NCBI GenBank assembly: GCA_027067965.1 | Contig: JAMOUV010000027.1 | Span: 1-64,000 of the forward strand | Source of the DNA: Flavobacteriales bacterium | GTDB taxonomy: Bacteria; Bacteroidota; Bacteroidia; Flavobacteriales; Flavobacteriaceae | Length of the DNA stretch: 64,000 nucleotides | Direction of reading: 5' to 3' | Shown: in pieces, positions 52,691 through 62,736 of the stretch | Numbering within the stretch: the first letter of the stretch is position 1 | Layout of the letters: every line of letters starts with the position of its first letter | Translations under genes and position numbers: made by a program | Notes under the pieces: generated by a model | The model's input: the letters and a program-made list of their open reading frames with translations, nothing else | What the model was told of the DNA's origin: nothing | The model's database searches: none

Positions 52691-53290
52691 TTATTTTAAA
52701 TAATTCAAAGTCAATTTTTCCACATATTTGCCAATCATATCGAATTCAATATTAACCGTATCGCCGGGTTTTAAGTCGCCGAAGTTGGTATGCTCGAAAG
52801 TATAAGGAATTATGGCTACCTGAAAGCTGCGGTTGGTCACATTAAAAACCGTCAAACTCACACCATTGACCGCTACGGAACCCTTTTCAATCATCACGTG
52901 TTGCGGGGCTTCAATAAATTCAAATGTAAATAACCAACTGCCTTCTTGCGGTTCCACCTTTTTTACCCGGGCGGTTTGATCTACATGTCCCTGAACGATA
53001 TGGCCGTCGAGCCGGTCGTTGAGTCGGACCGAGCGTTCCAAATTGACACGATAACCCGGCTGCCAAAATTTTAAATTGCTCCGGTCGAGTGTCTCTTTTA
53101 TGGCGGTGACCACATAACTTTTCTTTTCATGATTAAGCCGGACAACCGTGAGGCATACGCCGTCATGGGCGATGCTTTGGTCTATTTTTATTTCGTCGAA
53201 AAAAGGAGCGGTAATTTCAAAATGCTTGTTTTTTTCTTCATCTTTAATGTTCAAAACCTTACCCGTCGCTTCGATTATACCTGTAAACAT
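52691..53290 (-). CDS. ribE: Riboflavin synthase, alpha chain
   Basis: 199 residues: two lumazine-binding repeats, first MFTGIIEATGKV, second from LNDRLDGHIVQGHVDQTARV (about 91-110). SIAHDGVCLTV and GSVAVNGVSLTV are the paired substrate loops. Final step of riboflavin synthesis by dismutation of two dimethylribityllumazines. Other rib genes are not in the window. Confidence 0.95.
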   Translation of the reverse strand: MFTGIIEATGKVLNIKDEEKNKHFEITAPFFDEIKIDQSIAHDGVCLTVVRLNHEKKSYVVTAIKETLDRSNLKFWQPGYRVNLERSVRLNDRLDGHIVQGHVDQTARVKKVEPQEGSWLFTFEFIEAPQHVMIEKGSVAVNGVSLTVFNVTNRSFQVAIIPYTFEHTNFGDLKPGDTVNIEFDMIGKYVEKLTLNYLK

Positions 53291-53374
53291 AATTTCGCTT
53301 TAATAAATAATTGCGTAAATTTACAACTCAAAATTTACATTTCATAATAAATTAATCATAATCCGGAATATCAT

Positions 53375-54469
53375 ATGCATAAGAAAAAAGATTTGAAAAT
53401 TCGTGTGGGCATCAGCATTGGCGACCTAAACGGAATCGGTCCCGAAATAATTCTCAAGACCTTTTCGGATAAAAGAATGTTTGAATTTTGTACCCCTGTG
53501 GTTTTCGGTTCCACTAAGGTCATGTCATATTACAGAAAATCTTTGGGACTGAATATCGACATTTTCGGTATTACGCGGTTTTATCAAATGGCCCCGAAGC
53601 GATTGAATGTTTTGAATCTATGGAAAGAAGTGATCAATATTCAAATGGGCGTTCCCGATCCGGTTATAGGCAAGTACGCCGTCGATTCGTTTAAACATGC
53701 GGTTCAGGCATTGAAAAACGGTGATATAGATGTATTGGTCACGGCTCCGATTAACAAAAAAACGGTGCAATCGGATGAATTTGACTTTCCCGGCCACACC
53801 GATTATTTGGCCCGCGAATTGGAAGGTGAAGCGCTGATGATGATGATTTCGGATGAAATGAAAGTGGCCTTGGTTACCGATCACTTGCCTTTGCGTTTGG
53901 TTTCCACTCAAATATCCGAAAAACGAATCCGGAGTAAGGTTTTAACGCTCCTTCATAGTTTACAACAGGATTTCAATATTGAAAAAGGAAAAATAGCCGT
54001 TTTGGGATTAAATCCACATGCCGGAGACGACGGTTTGATAGGCAAGGAAGATAAGGAAATAATTCGTCCCACCATTGAAAAACTCAAAGACGAAGGCCAT
54101 TTTGTTTTCGGGCCTTATGCGGCCGACGGCTTTTTCGGAACTGGCGCTTACCGGCATTTCGATGCCGTTTTGGCCATGTATCATGATCAAGGATTGATTC
54201 CGTTCAAAATGTCCGGTTTCGGTAAAGGTGTGAATTTTACCGCCGGATTAAACAAAATCCGTACTTCTCCCGACCATGGAACGGCTTATGAACTTACGGG
54301 AAAAGGAATTGCCGATGAATCTTCATTCAGAGAAGCGGTTTTTGCCGCCATTGATATCTTTAAAACGAGAAAAGAAAACGAGGAATTAAAAGCCGGGCAG
54401 TTGCAAGAACCGGAAGAAAACAAGCAAAATATAGAATCCGACCAAGCGGATAAGGACGACCTGGTATGA
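53375..54469 (+). CDS. pdxA: 4-hydroxythreonine-4-phosphate dehydrogenase
   Basis: 364 residues, pyridoxal-phosphate biosynthesis. GISIGDLNGIGPEI (about 11-24), FPGHTDYLAREL (about 136-147, metal His), LNPHAGDDGLIG (about 213-224), DGFFGTGAYRHFDAVLAMYHDQ (in part, about 252-273), and TSPDHGTAYELTGKG (about 299-313). A charged C-terminal tail of about 35 residues (from EELKAGQLQEPEE) exceeds the usual end. The next gene overlaps it by 4 nt (ATGA). Confidence 0.94.
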   Translation: MHKKKDLKIRVGISIGDLNGIGPEIILKTFSDKRMFEFCTPVVFGSTKVMSYYRKSLGLNIDIFGITRFYQMAPKRLNVLNLWKEVINIQMGVPDPVIGKYAVDSFKHAVQALKNGDIDVLVTAPINKKTVQSDEFDFPGHTDYLARELEGEALMMMISDEMKVALVTDHLPLRLVSTQISEKRIRSKVLTLLHSLQQDFNIEKGKIAVLGLNPHAGDDGLIGKEDKEIIRPTIEKLKDEGHFVFGPYAADGFFGTGAYRHFDAVLAMYHDQGLIPFKMSGFGKGVNFTAGLNKIRTSPDHGTAYELTGKGIADESSFREAVFAAIDIFKTRKENEELKAGQLQEPEENKQNIESDQADKDDLV

Positions 54470-54804
54470 TTTTGCTTTTGGACTTAATGCGATATTTTGA
54501 TTTCGGTAAAATTACCGCTTCCACTGTATTAGAAAATTTTTTGAGTTTGATTACCGGCCTTATTGTAGCCGGTTTGTTTTATTTGGTTTTCTTAAGAAAG
54601 ATTGAAGGAATCCGGTTAAAATATGTCATGCTAATTGGTGGTTTGTCGGCTTTTTTCGAATACGCCGTATTGGAGTTATTTCATGCAAAGATAATTTATT
54701 GGAATTTGCAAAATAACTATCTGACATTAATTATTAATGCCGCTTTGATTTCGTTTCTTTCCTTGTTTGCTTATTGGCAAATACTGGCATTGAAGAAAAA
54801 GTAA
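54466..54804 (+). CDS. Small three-helix membrane protein, unknown
   Basis: 112 residues with three predicted transmembrane helices (about 22-42, 52-70, 84-106) and a positively charged C-terminus. I do not recognise a family. It starts inside the pdxA stop (ATGA), so it is translationally coupled to pdxA, which supports it being real. Confidence 0.6.
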   Translation: MILLLDLMRYFDFGKITASTVLENFLSLITGLIVAGLFYLVFLRKIEGIRLKYVMLIGGLSAFFEYAVLELFHAKIIYWNLQNNYLTLIINAALISFLSLFAYWQILALKKK

Positions 54805-54966
54805 ATTGGGTTGATTGATGGTTTTATATGGAATTCTTCAATTGTGAAATAAATGAATAATCTCGGCTATATGAATAGACGCCCTTCCAAAGATGAAATT
54901 TTCATTTAACAAATTAATCTTGATAAAAGGCATACTAATTAGAAATTAAAAGGATTTTATAATAAA

Positions 54967-56343
54967 TTAATAAAGAATTTGTGAAAATTTTATTTTTTCT
55001 AATGAATATATTTTTTCTTTAATTAATTGACTTGCCCTATCGATTTTATTGATGTCTAAAGGAATACCTACTAAATGAATAATATTTTGAGTATGATTTA
55101 ACGCATAAGAAAATTTTATTTCCTTGCTCTCTACCTGTGTAGAAGGATAGCATAGAAAGCCATATTTGGCAGGTTGGTCAGAGAAAGACATATAACTCAT
55201 GATTTGATGCAAGTCCTTCCGGAATTCAGATTTTAAATCATCGCTCGAAGAAAATTTGTTGAGTAAATGCGACTTGTATTTGGCATCAACAAAAATATTT
55301 AACCGGGTTCCTTTCCGGTAAATACCGTCGGGTTCCAAGTGGCTTAATTCCCAAGTAAATCGGGTGGGGGACATTTGGCGGATTTTGTAATTTGGATAAA
55401 ATTTCCCACCTAGTTCCTTGCTAATTTCCATGAAAATATATTGCACATATTTTTCAAAAACTTCATTGAAATCCACACGCCAAGCTATTGCTTGACTGAA
55501 TTCTTTTTGCATGATTTTGTTGCCCTGTTTTTTTACTTCTTTGACCAAAGGTGGATCCGAATGCCGAATGATAAAGTGCTTGGTTTTAAGGCTGTTATGG
55601 AATTTTAATTTTGTTTCAAGATAATGCAGAAGGGGCTTAATACCATATTTCATTTCCGTAGGTGTGGCTGGGCCAAGTAATTCTTTTTTACATAGTTCAA
55701 ACACATATTTGATTTGCCCATATTCTTTATGATATTCTGAGAGAATGTTTTTTCGCACAGGAAATTTTAAACTGTTTTCAACTTTGTATTCACGCTGTAT
55801 ATATTTTTTCCAATTAACTTGTCCCTGAGGATGATCAAAAATTTTTTCTTCTCGATCAAATTTCACCCATTTATTTCGGGTCAGTTGGGCAAGTTTTTTA
55901 ACGAAAATCAAAGCTTCGTAATAAAAAGGTGGTTGAAAATTTCTGCCTGAAACCAAAGGAATGGAAGGCTTAAATTCCGCTTGAATGGACTGGTTAATTA
56001 AGTTAAGAATTTTGATATAATCCGTAAATTTCCCCTCCGTTCCATAGCGTGGCGATACGATAAAATCGCCTATTTGTTTGCCTGTATCGGGACTTCGCAA
56101 CGGAATAGCGCCTACAAACTCGGAGGACCTGAAGCGAAGACTTACATTTCGATCTGTTCCTTCCACCAAAGGGGTAACCCCTAAAAAATCAAGAAAAGGT
56201 TTGTTGTATTCAATAAATTTTTGAATATACTGGGCCATGTAACGCTTATCGGCTTTATGGAACCAATGCTTGCGCAAGTATTCCCCACTGAGCGCTTTGG
56301 AATATTCGGTGAGGCATGGTATTTCAAAGAAAACCTTCCTCAT
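54967..56343 (-). CDS. mcrC: McrC-like nuclease subunit of a type IV restriction system
   Basis: 458 residues. The C-terminal part has a PD-(D/E)xK-type active site: SHLEPDGIYRK then NIFVDAKYKSHL (about 350-378), with Asp and Asp-x-Lys. The N-terminal part (about 1-120) contains the strand-rich region seen in McrC-like proteins. It pairs with an AAA GTPase whose stop overlaps its start by one base, an McrB-McrC layout that cuts methylated DNA. The N-terminal half is not closely similar to E. coli McrC by eye. Confidence 0.8.
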   Translation of the reverse strand: MRKVFFEIPCLTEYSKALSGEYLRKHWFHKADKRYMAQYIQKFIEYNKPFLDFLGVTPLVEGTDRNVSLRFRSSEFVGAIPLRSPDTGKQIGDFIVSPRYGTEGKFTDYIKILNLINQSIQAEFKPSIPLVSGRNFQPPFYYEALIFVKKLAQLTRNKWVKFDREEKIFDHPQGQVNWKKYIQREYKVENSLKFPVRKNILSEYHKEYGQIKYVFELCKKELLGPATPTEMKYGIKPLLHYLETKLKFHNSLKTKHFIIRHSDPPLVKEVKKQGNKIMQKEFSQAIAWRVDFNEVFEKYVQYIFMEISKELGGKFYPNYKIRQMSPTRFTWELSHLEPDGIYRKGTRLNIFVDAKYKSHLLNKFSSSDDLKSEFRKDLHQIMSYMSFSDQPAKYGFLCYPSTQVESKEIKFSYALNHTQNIIHLVGIPLDINKIDRASQLIKEKIYSLEKIKFSQILY

Positions 56344-57785
56344 TATTCAACCAAAGATTTTCCTATTCTGTTTTGGAAATAGGCATTAAATTCTTCCTTG
56401 GCCGGCAAGAGCAATCCTTCTTGTAAATATTCCTTAATGAGCGGAAATAATTCATAGGTTATTCTGTTTTTCATCTCGCCATCATCTCGTGCAATAAAAT
56501 AGGCTTGTCCGGGTTGAAGGTTCAATTCATTGGATGAGGCATACCATTTAAAAATATCATCAAATCGTTCAAAATCTTTCTTATAAAATTTGTAGCCATT
56601 GGGCAAATCTCTTCTAGGAATAGACATGGGATAAAAGGTAAGCCACGCAAAGCGCCGACGCAGGGCAAAATCCACTACGGCAAGGCTTCTATCGGCCGTA
56701 TTCATGGTGGCTACCACATAAAAATTATCGGGTAATGTGGAAAGTTTCAAATCTGGGGTAATTTCTATTTTAATATCTGAATTTGTCCGTTGATATTCAA
56801 ACAAATAGAAAATAGGACCTAGGATATTGGAAAGATTGGCTCGGTTGATTTCATCAATTATAAGCAGAATATTTTCGTCCGAGTTTTGTAGGGCATATTC
56901 AAGGGCTTCAACAAATTTTCCTTTTACTTCTTCATAGGCTATATTTTCGGCATTTAATTTTGGTCTAATCCCCCAAATAAAATCCGAATAAGAAGTTTCG
57001 GCATGAAATTGTGTAAAAAAGGTTTGCACATTCAAATCCTGGGCCAGCAAATGAGCCATACGCGTCTTTCCGGTTCCAGGAGCGCCTTCCATGATGAGAT
57101 ATTTTCGTTGTAGCAACACATTTTTAATATCATCGCGGGACAATGTTTCAATGGGTCTTTTGATCTTGCTAATGCTCTCGGCAATGGCCTTGCGGTGACG
57201 GTCATTTGAGGCCCAATTCCTTAGTTTGGCATAGGCCGCCAAAAATCCTACTAAGTAATCTATGCTTTCATTTTCAATAATATCTCCATGCTCATCAATT
57301 TGAGGTTTTTCGATAATTTGACACGCAGGAAGCACTTTTTTATAAGTATCCAATGTTTTGCGAATAGAAACGATTTTTTCGTTTTGAAGAAAGAATTTAG
57401 GTAATGAGGTCTCGATATCCGAAAAATCCGTTTTACAAAAACTGTCCTCCTCTTTCATAATGGACTGAAACAACCGTCTTACGCCAGGATAAGTGGCCAG
57501 TTCAAAATCATTCTTAAAGCCCAAAGAGCCAATACCTAAACAAACCACCCAATACTTGGCATCTTCATCACCGGGAGAGGAAGGAAAAACTACAAAAGAA
57601 AAATCATGGTAAGGACCTGAGGGCTCTTCTTCGGGATGAATAAAACCAAAGTAGGCACCGCCAGTTTGAAATGCCTCAGGTTTTATATTCCGTCTCAGCA
57701 CATAATCTTTGACTACTTCATTGCTATTATCGGCACCAAATTCCCGGGCTTTTTGTTCGAGGTAGGTTATTATTTGGTCAATCAT
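56343..57785 (-). CDS. mcrB: McrB-like AAA+ GTPase
   Basis: 480 residues. The N-terminal ~215 residues are a target-sensing region I do not recognise. The AAA+ domain has Walker A EGAPGTGKTRMAH (about 235-247), the McrB signature FHAETSYSDFIWGIRPKL (about 262-279), Walker B LLIIDEINRANLSNILG (about 305-321), and the sensor VATMNTADRSLAVVDFALRRRF (in part, about 358-379). The NTADRS motif is characteristic of the McrB branch. It drives the McrC nuclease using GTP. Upstream 57786-57992 is AT-rich without a gene. Confidence 0.9.
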   Translation of the reverse strand: MIDQIITYLEQKAREFGADNSNEVVKDYVLRRNIKPEAFQTGGAYFGFIHPEEEPSGPYHDFSFVVFPSSPGDEDAKYWVVCLGIGSLGFKNDFELATYPGVRRLFQSIMKEEDSFCKTDFSDIETSLPKFFLQNEKIVSIRKTLDTYKKVLPACQIIEKPQIDEHGDIIENESIDYLVGFLAAYAKLRNWASNDRHRKAIAESISKIKRPIETLSRDDIKNVLLQRKYLIMEGAPGTGKTRMAHLLAQDLNVQTFFTQFHAETSYSDFIWGIRPKLNAENIAYEEVKGKFVEALEYALQNSDENILLIIDEINRANLSNILGPIFYLFEYQRTNSDIKIEITPDLKLSTLPDNFYVVATMNTADRSLAVVDFALRRRFAWLTFYPMSIPRRDLPNGYKFYKKDFERFDDIFKWYASSNELNLQPGQAYFIARDDGEMKNRITYELFPLIKEYLQEGLLLPAKEEFNAYFQNRIGKSLVE

Positions 57786-57992
57786 GATCGTTGTTTTAGT
57801 ATGTAACTAATTAGAATCTTTGTGGTGAAATATCTATTAGTTTTGTGTTTAACAAAAATAACTAAAATTTAGCTAAAAAATCATGAGACCCAAATATTAA
57901 TTTTTTGGAATAATCCTTTGTTCTATCACATCATAATTCCATAAGTTTTTTTGGGAATTAGAAAGTGTTCTAGAAACATCCCCCTTCCAAAC

Positions 57993-58022
57993 AAAAAAAC
58001 CGCCCCTTTACAGGACGGTTTT
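57993..58022 (-). terminator. Terminator after rplT
   Basis: Arms AAAACCGCCC / GGACGGTTTT with one mismatch, loop CTTTACA-like. Read on the minus strand it ends in a T run. It follows the rplT stop by about 33 nt and closes the thrS-infC-rpmI-rplT operon. Confidence 0.75.
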
Positions 58023-58054
58023 ATCTCGAATTCGCGAAACGAATCTAAAGATTA

Positions 58055-58402
58055 TTAAGATTTGATTTTCTTTACAATGGCTTCAAAGGCCTCGGGATGA
58101 TTCATAGCCAAATCGGCTAAAACCTTGCGGTTGAGTTCGATGTTGTTTTTATGAATCAATCCCATGAATTGCGAATAATTGAGTCCGTGTTGGCGTGCGG
58201 CGGCGTTGATACGCTGTATCCACAAGCTCCGGAAATTTCTCTTCTTCAATTTACGTCCTACATAGGCGTATTGGAGTGCTTTTTCCACGGCATTTTTAGC
58301 CACCGTGTATTGTCTGCTTCGTGCGCCGAAATAGCCCTTGGCCATTTTCATTATCTTCTTGCGGCGCTTCTTTCTTGCTACTGCGTTTGTTGATCTAGGC
58401 AT
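58055..58402 (-). CDS. rplT: 50S ribosomal protein L20
   Basis: 115 residues, [20 protein letters not shown], then [19 protein letters not shown] and the C-terminal RNA-binding part with [17 protein letters not shown]. In many bacteria L20 represses its own operon by binding the mRNA leader. Last gene of the operon; 88 nt after rpmI. Confidence 0.97.
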   Translation of the reverse strand: MPRSTNAVARKKRRKKIMKMAKGYFGARSRQYTVAKNAVEKALQYAYVGRKLKKRNFRSLWIQRINAAARQHGLNYSQFMGLIHKNNIELNRKVLADLAMNHPEAFEAIVKKIKS

Positions 58403-58490
58403 AATTTTAATTTTTTTTGTAACAGGCGGTCATTTTCATGACACTTTGGAGCACAGTTCCATGGTTTCTCAACCGTATTGTTACGGAAAA

Positions 58491-58688
58491 TTATTTTTTT
58501 CCGAGCATTTTCAATACGTTCTTCTTATCCGCATCGCTCACCAAGGTGGCATGCGTCAATCGCAACTTACGCTTCTTGCTTTTCTTCGTCAAAATGTGAC
58601 TTTTGTAAGCGTGTTTTCTCTTAATTTTCCCGGTGCCCGTCAACTTGAATCGCTTCTTGGCACTGGCTTTCACTTTGATTTTTGGCAT
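58491..58688 (-). CDS. rpmI: 50S ribosomal protein L35
   Basis: 65 residues, [20 protein letters not shown] and [21 protein letters not shown], typical L35 in length and composition. 136 nt separate it from infC; that gap contains TTAACTTTAAC words. Confidence 0.97.
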   Translation of the reverse strand: MPKIKVKASAKKRFKLTGTGKIKRKHAYKSHILTKKSKKRKLRLTHATLVSDADKKNVLKMLGKK

Positions 58689-58824
58689 TTTGCTTTGTTT
58701 TTAATTTATATATTTAGCCGTTAGCTGTTAGCTTTTTTACTTTTATTCTAACCTTAACCTTAACTTTAACGTTAACTTTTTTTGATAGTCAAGGTTAATG
58801 TTAACGTAACGTTCCGAAGGAACG
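58689..58824. repeat. infC-rpmI gap: TTAACTTTAAC words and a small hairpin
   Basis: 58744-58779 is a run of TAACCTTAACTTTAAC-type words; 58785-58806 carries the reversed theme (AAGGTTAATGTTAAC), so the two can fold on each other. Directly after the infC stop is a perfect 6-bp hairpin CGTTCC-GAA-GGAACG (58810-58824), without a T run. It may act in processing or attenuation between infC and rpmI. Confidence 0.5.
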
Positions 58825-59388
58825 CTATTTCTTCTTCTTCGGATGTGGCGCCAGCATCATAATCATCTTCTTGCCTTCCATTTTGGGCAATTGTTCTACC
58901 TTGCCGTACTCTTCCAAATCTTGCGCCAGACGCAATAACAATAATTGCCCTTGGTCTTTGTAAATGATCGATCGCCCTTTAAAGAACACATACGCCTTTA
59001 CTTTGTTTCCTTCCTCCAAAAACTTGATGGCATAGCGTTTTTTGAATTCGTAATCATGATCGTCGGTTTGCGGACCGAAGCGAATTTCTTTCACCACCAC
59101 TTTTTTGGTCTTTTGTTTTTTGGCCTTTTCCTTTTTCTCCAACTGATACAAGAATTTCTTGTAATCCAATATCTTACATACGGGTGGATCGGCCTTGGGC
59201 GAAATTTCAACCAGGTCCAAATCCATCTCATCGGCGATTTTCAATGCCTCTTTTAAGGGATAGATTCCCATTTCGACATTATCGCCGACCAAACGCACTT
59301 TGGGTGCCTTGATTTCTTCGTTAATTTTGTGGGGATTTTTTTTGATTACTCTCCCCGGTCCTCTTTTTCTACGTCTTCTAATTCCGAT
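58825..59388 (-). CDS. infC: Translation initiation factor IF-3, non-AUG start
   Basis: About 187 residues. Conserved body: [60 protein letters not shown] and [21 protein letters not shown]. The first GTG (59298) would drop the N-terminal domain. In-frame upstream codons give [16 protein letters not shown] then [13 protein letters not shown], matching the family N-terminus. The only start candidates there are ATC at 59388 or ATT at 59382. This mirrors E. coli infC, which uses AUU so that IF-3 limits its own synthesis. It lies 22 nt after the thrS stop. Confidence 0.9.
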   Translation of the reverse strand: MGIRRRRKRGPGRVIKKNPHKINEEIKAPKVRLVGDNVEMGIYPLKEALKIADEMDLDLVEISPKADPPVCKILDYKKFLYQLEKKEKAKKQKTKKVVVKEIRFGPQTDDHDYEFKKRYAIKFLEEGNKVKAYVFFKGRSIIYKDQGQLLLLRLAQDLEEYGKVEQLPKMEGKKMIMMLAPHPKKKK

Positions 59389-59410
59389 GGTTGTATGGTT
59401 TTTAAGTTAG

Positions 59411-61360
59411 TTATGCTTCCGGTTTTGCCTGTTCTTCTTCCTTCATCATGGCAATCAAATCTTCAATTTTCATGCTTCCCAAATCGCCTTTCTTTCTTCG
59501 TCTTACAGAAACCGTGCCGCTTTCTTTTTCTTTTTCACCGACCACAAGCATATAAGGAATTTTCATGGTTTCCGCATCGCGTATCTTTTTTCCTATTCGC
59601 TCGTCGCGTTTGTCCACCGAGGCACGGATGCCTTTTTCAGCCAGCAAATTTAATACATTTTCGGCAAAATCAATATATTTTTCGCTAATTGGCAAAATAA
59701 CGGCCTGTTCGGGTGCCAACCACAGGGGCAAATCGCCGCCGGTGTGTTCCAGCAGGATGGCCACAAAGCGTTCTAACGAACCGAAAGGCGCGCGGTGGAT
59801 CATCACGGGACGGTGCATTTGGTTGTCCGGTCCTTTGTATTCCAAGCCGAAACGTTCGGGCAAATTGTAGTCCACCTGAATGGTGCCGAGTTGCCACTTG
59901 CGTCCCAACACGTCGCGCACCATAAAGTCGAGTTTGGGACCGTAGAAAGCCGCTTCGCCGAGTTCCATTTTGGTTTTCAGGCCTTTTTCTTCGGCGGCTT
60001 CGATGATGGCCTGTTCGGCGCGTTGCCAGTTTTCTTCGCTTCCGATGTATTTTTCCTTGTCGTTGGGGTCGCGCAGGGAGATTTGCGCTTCGAAATTGTC
60101 AAATCCCAACGAACCGAACACATACAACACCAGGTCGATGACGCCTTTGAATTCGTCCTTCAATTGTTCGGGCGTGCAAAAGATGTGGGCGTCGTCCTGT
60201 GTAAAGCCGCGCACGCGGGTGAGGCCGTGCAATTCGCCGCTTTGTTCGTAGCGATACACGGTGCCGAATTCCGCATAGCGGACGGGCAGTTCCTTATAGG
60301 ACCATTGCCGCGTTTTGTAGATTTCGATATGGTGCGGGCAATTCATGGGTTTGAGCAGGAACTCTTCGTCTTCGCGGGGCGTGCGGATGGGTTGGAAACT
60401 GTCCTGTCCGTATTTTTCGTAGTGGCCGGAAGTTACATACAGGTTTTTATGGCCGATGTGGGGCGTAATCACCTGTTGGTAGCCGGCTTTTTGTTGGGCT
60501 TTTTTGAGGAAGTTTTCCAGCAGTTCGCGCAGTTTGGCGCCGCGGGGCAACCACAAGGGCAGGCCTTGGCCTACCTTGTCCGAAAAGGCGAAAATTTCCA
60601 GTTCGCGTCCCAGCTTGCGGTGGTCGCGTTTTTTGGCTTCTTCGAGCATTTGGAGGTATTCGTCCAACAGTTTCTTTTTGGGAAATGAAATACCGTAAAC
60701 GCGCGTCAGTTGTTTATTCTTTTCGTCGCCGCGCCAGTAGGCACCGGCCGCGTTCATGATTTTGAAGGCCTTGACCAGTCCGGTGTGCGGAATATGACCG
60801 CCGCGGCACAGGTCCGTAAAATCGTCGTGGTCGCAGAAGGTGATTTCGCCGTCGTTGAGCAATTCGATGAGTTCGATTTTGTAGGGGTTGTTTTCCTTGC
60901 GGTAAAAATCCAAGGCGGCTTGCTTGCTCACTTCGCGCATGCGGAAGGGATGCTTGCCGCGGGCAATTTCCAAAAAGGTTTTTTCGATTTTGGGAAAATC
61001 CTTTTCCGTAAAGGTTTCGTCGCCGAAGTCGATATCGTAGTAGAAGCCGTTTTCGATGGGCGGACCGATGGTGAGTTTGGCGTTGGGGTAATGTTTTTTG
61101 ATGGCTTGCGCCATGATGTGCGCCGAGGAGTGCCAAAAGGCGCGTTTGCCTTCGTCGTCGTCCCAGGTGTAGAAGCGCAATTCGCCGTCGCGGGTAAGCG
61201 GTGTGCTCAGTTCGACGGTTTGGCCGTTGAAGGACGCCGACAGGGCGTTGCGTTGGAGGCCGTGGCTGATGGAGCCGGCCACTTCGTAGGGCGTAATTCC
61301 GGCCGGATATTCCCGCACGCTACCGTCGGGAAAAGTGATTTTGATCGTTTGTTCCGCCAT
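59411..61360 (-). CDS. thrS: Threonyl-tRNA synthetase
   Basis: 649 residues. TGS domain (about 1-62), the HxxxH editing domain (about 70-225, [18 protein letters not shown]), catalytic class II core with zinc ligands in [14 protein letters not shown] (Cys/His, about 335) and motif 2 [20 protein letters not shown] (about 363-382), motif 3 with [11 protein letters not shown] (about 515-525), and the anticodon-binding domain to the end. First gene of the thrS-infC-rpmI-rplT operon. Confidence 0.97.
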   Translation of the reverse strand: MAEQTIKITFPDGSVREYPAGITPYEVAGSISHGLQRNALSASFNGQTVELSTPLTRDGELRFYTWDDDEGKRAFWHSSAHIMAQAIKKHYPNAKLTIGPPIENGFYYDIDFGDETFTEKDFPKIEKTFLEIARGKHPFRMREVSKQAALDFYRKENNPYKIELIELLNDGEITFCDHDDFTDLCRGGHIPHTGLVKAFKIMNAAGAYWRGDEKNKQLTRVYGISFPKKKLLDEYLQMLEEAKKRDHRKLGRELEIFAFSDKVGQGLPLWLPRGAKLRELLENFLKKAQQKAGYQQVITPHIGHKNLYVTSGHYEKYGQDSFQPIRTPREDEEFLLKPMNCPHHIEIYKTRQWSYKELPVRYAEFGTVYRYEQSGELHGLTRVRGFTQDDAHIFCTPEQLKDEFKGVIDLVLYVFGSLGFDNFEAQISLRDPNDKEKYIGSEENWQRAEQAIIEAAEEKGLKTKMELGEAAFYGPKLDFMVRDVLGRKWQLGTIQVDYNLPERFGLEYKGPDNQMHRPVMIHRAPFGSLERFVAILLEHTGGDLPLWLAPEQAVILPISEKYIDFAENVLNLLAEKGIRASVDKRDERIGKKIRDAETMKIPYMLVVGEKEKESGTVSVRRRKKGDLGSMKIEDLIAMMKEEEQAKPEA

Positions 61361-61382
61361 AATCGTATTTGAATTATAAGTG

Positions 61383-61390
61383 CAAAAATA
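61383..61390 (-). promoter_or_regulatory. -7 promoter box for the thrS operon
   Basis: On the minus strand TATTTTTG is an exact TAnnTTTG box, about 23 nt before the thrS ATG. No clear TTTG is found at the -33 spacing, so the call is partial. Confidence 0.4.
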
Positions 61391-61689
61391 GGGATTTAAT
61401 TTGGTTTGGGGGAATCCTAATTTTTATATAAAATCCTTTTAAAATATTCTTATCGCAGATATCATGCAATAAAATCGGGAGGGAATTTTTATTTAAAGTC
61501 CCTCGCATGACACATAGTACAGCCGATATAAAATATTCATAAAAGTGCGGACAGAAAGGTGTTCAATTACAGAGAGATGATCTTAGGTTATAGACTTATT
61601 GAGTGCCAATAGCCCTGTCTCCGGCGCTTATATAAAATTGGCGGTGTTGAGTACACCGCCAAAGAAATAAAAAAGATTTTGCAAAAAGA
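61391..61689 (-). terminator. Gap before the array, with minus-strand terminator hairpin (61638-61662)
   Basis: No gene supported. Perfect 10-bp stem TTGGCGGTGT (61638-61647) and ACACCGCCAA (61653-61662), loop TGAGT. On the minus strand it is followed by TTTTATAT, so it is a terminator for transcripts coming leftwards out of the repeat array; on the plus strand no T run follows. It lies 28 nt left of the outermost, degenerate array repeat, the expected spot for the end of an array transcript. Confidence 0.65.
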
Positions 61690-61746
61690 TTGTTTTCAAA
61701 CTCTCACAGCGTTAGTGACCTATGGGCCCTCGCTCGGGCGCCCAAG
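61690..61746 (+). repeat. Degenerate outermost repeat of the array
   Basis: The right 20 bases (CCCTCGCTCGGGCGCCCAAG, 61727-61746) are intact and match every other repeat. The left part aligns with the 69-nt repeat class (CTCTCACAG, TTAGTGACC) but has many changes, and the GTCGCAGTGAGGTTG opening is gone. A decayed last repeat is what CRISPR arrays show at their leader-distal end. Confidence 0.7.
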
Positions 61747-61834
61747 GGTAATCGGGGCCTTCTGCAAGGCCTCGTGGCAACATCGCTGGGGTCGCAGTGA
61801 GGTTGTTCACAGAATCTCACAGAGTCAGTGACCC

Positions 61835-62336
61835 GTGGACCCTCGCTCGGGCGCCCAAGAATACGAGAAGGAGTGGAATGTTCCTTCTGAACTCTCTGCG
61901 TCGCAGTGAGGTTGTTCACAGAATCTCACAGAGTCAGTGACCCGTGGACCCTCGCTTGGGCGCCCAAGAAAGAAAATGCGACGCACAGCGCAAGCGATTT
62001 TTGAACCGTTGTCGCAGTGAGGTTGTCCACAGGAGTCTGTGACCCCTCGCTCGGGCGCCCAAGAAAAAATTGAAAAAAATGAAACACACGCGACATACCG
62101 CCTGGTCGCAGTGAGGTTGTTCACAGAATCTCACAGAGTCAGTGACCCGTGGACCCTCGCTCGGGCGCCCAAGCAGTACGCGTACATGATGGACTTCGGG
62201 TCCTACCGAGACATGTCGCAGTGAGGTTGTCCTGTAAGGACCCTGTGGGCCCTCGCTCGGGCGCCCAAGATCGTCTACCCTCACCATGATGAGGACGATG
62301 AGACTCTTTCTTCTAAGAGTCGCAGTGAGGTTGTCC
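61835..62336. repeat. 502-bp duplicated block of the array, first copy
   Basis: Identical over its length to 62737-63238 at a distance of 902 bp. It contains five variable segments and four whole repeats (including the CTTGGG variant). Left edge lies within a 69-nt repeat, right edge 18 nt into a 55-nt repeat. Confidence 0.85.
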
Positions 62337-62736
62337 TGTAAGGACCCTGTGGGCCCTCGCTCGGGCGCCCAAGGTGGTGAATTTCCCGAGCGAATCGGGG
62401 AGCGGAGTGAACCTGTCGCAGTGAGGTTGTCCTGTAAGGACCCTGTGGGCCCTCGCTCGGGCGCCCAAGTGCAAAGTTAAACAAACCATTTTAGTCCTTT
62501 TGTAGCAAGTGTCGCAGTGAGGTTGTCCACTGGAGTCTGTGACCCCTCGCTCGGGCGCCCAAGGTTCATTCGTATCTCCAAAACTGGGGACGGGGTGTAC
62601 CTTCTTATGTCGCAGTGAGGTTGTCCACTGGAGTCTGTGACCCCTCGCTCGGGCGCCCAAGACTATATACTATGTTTAAAAATTCTAAAGTTAAAGTAAG
62701 AACCTTGTCGCAGTGAGGTTGTCCTGTAAGGACCCT

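Noticed and set aside
61638-61662. Hairpin as a plus-strand terminator or leader of the array
   Set aside because: On the plus strand it is followed by an A-rich stretch, not T. Only the minus-strand reading fits a terminator.
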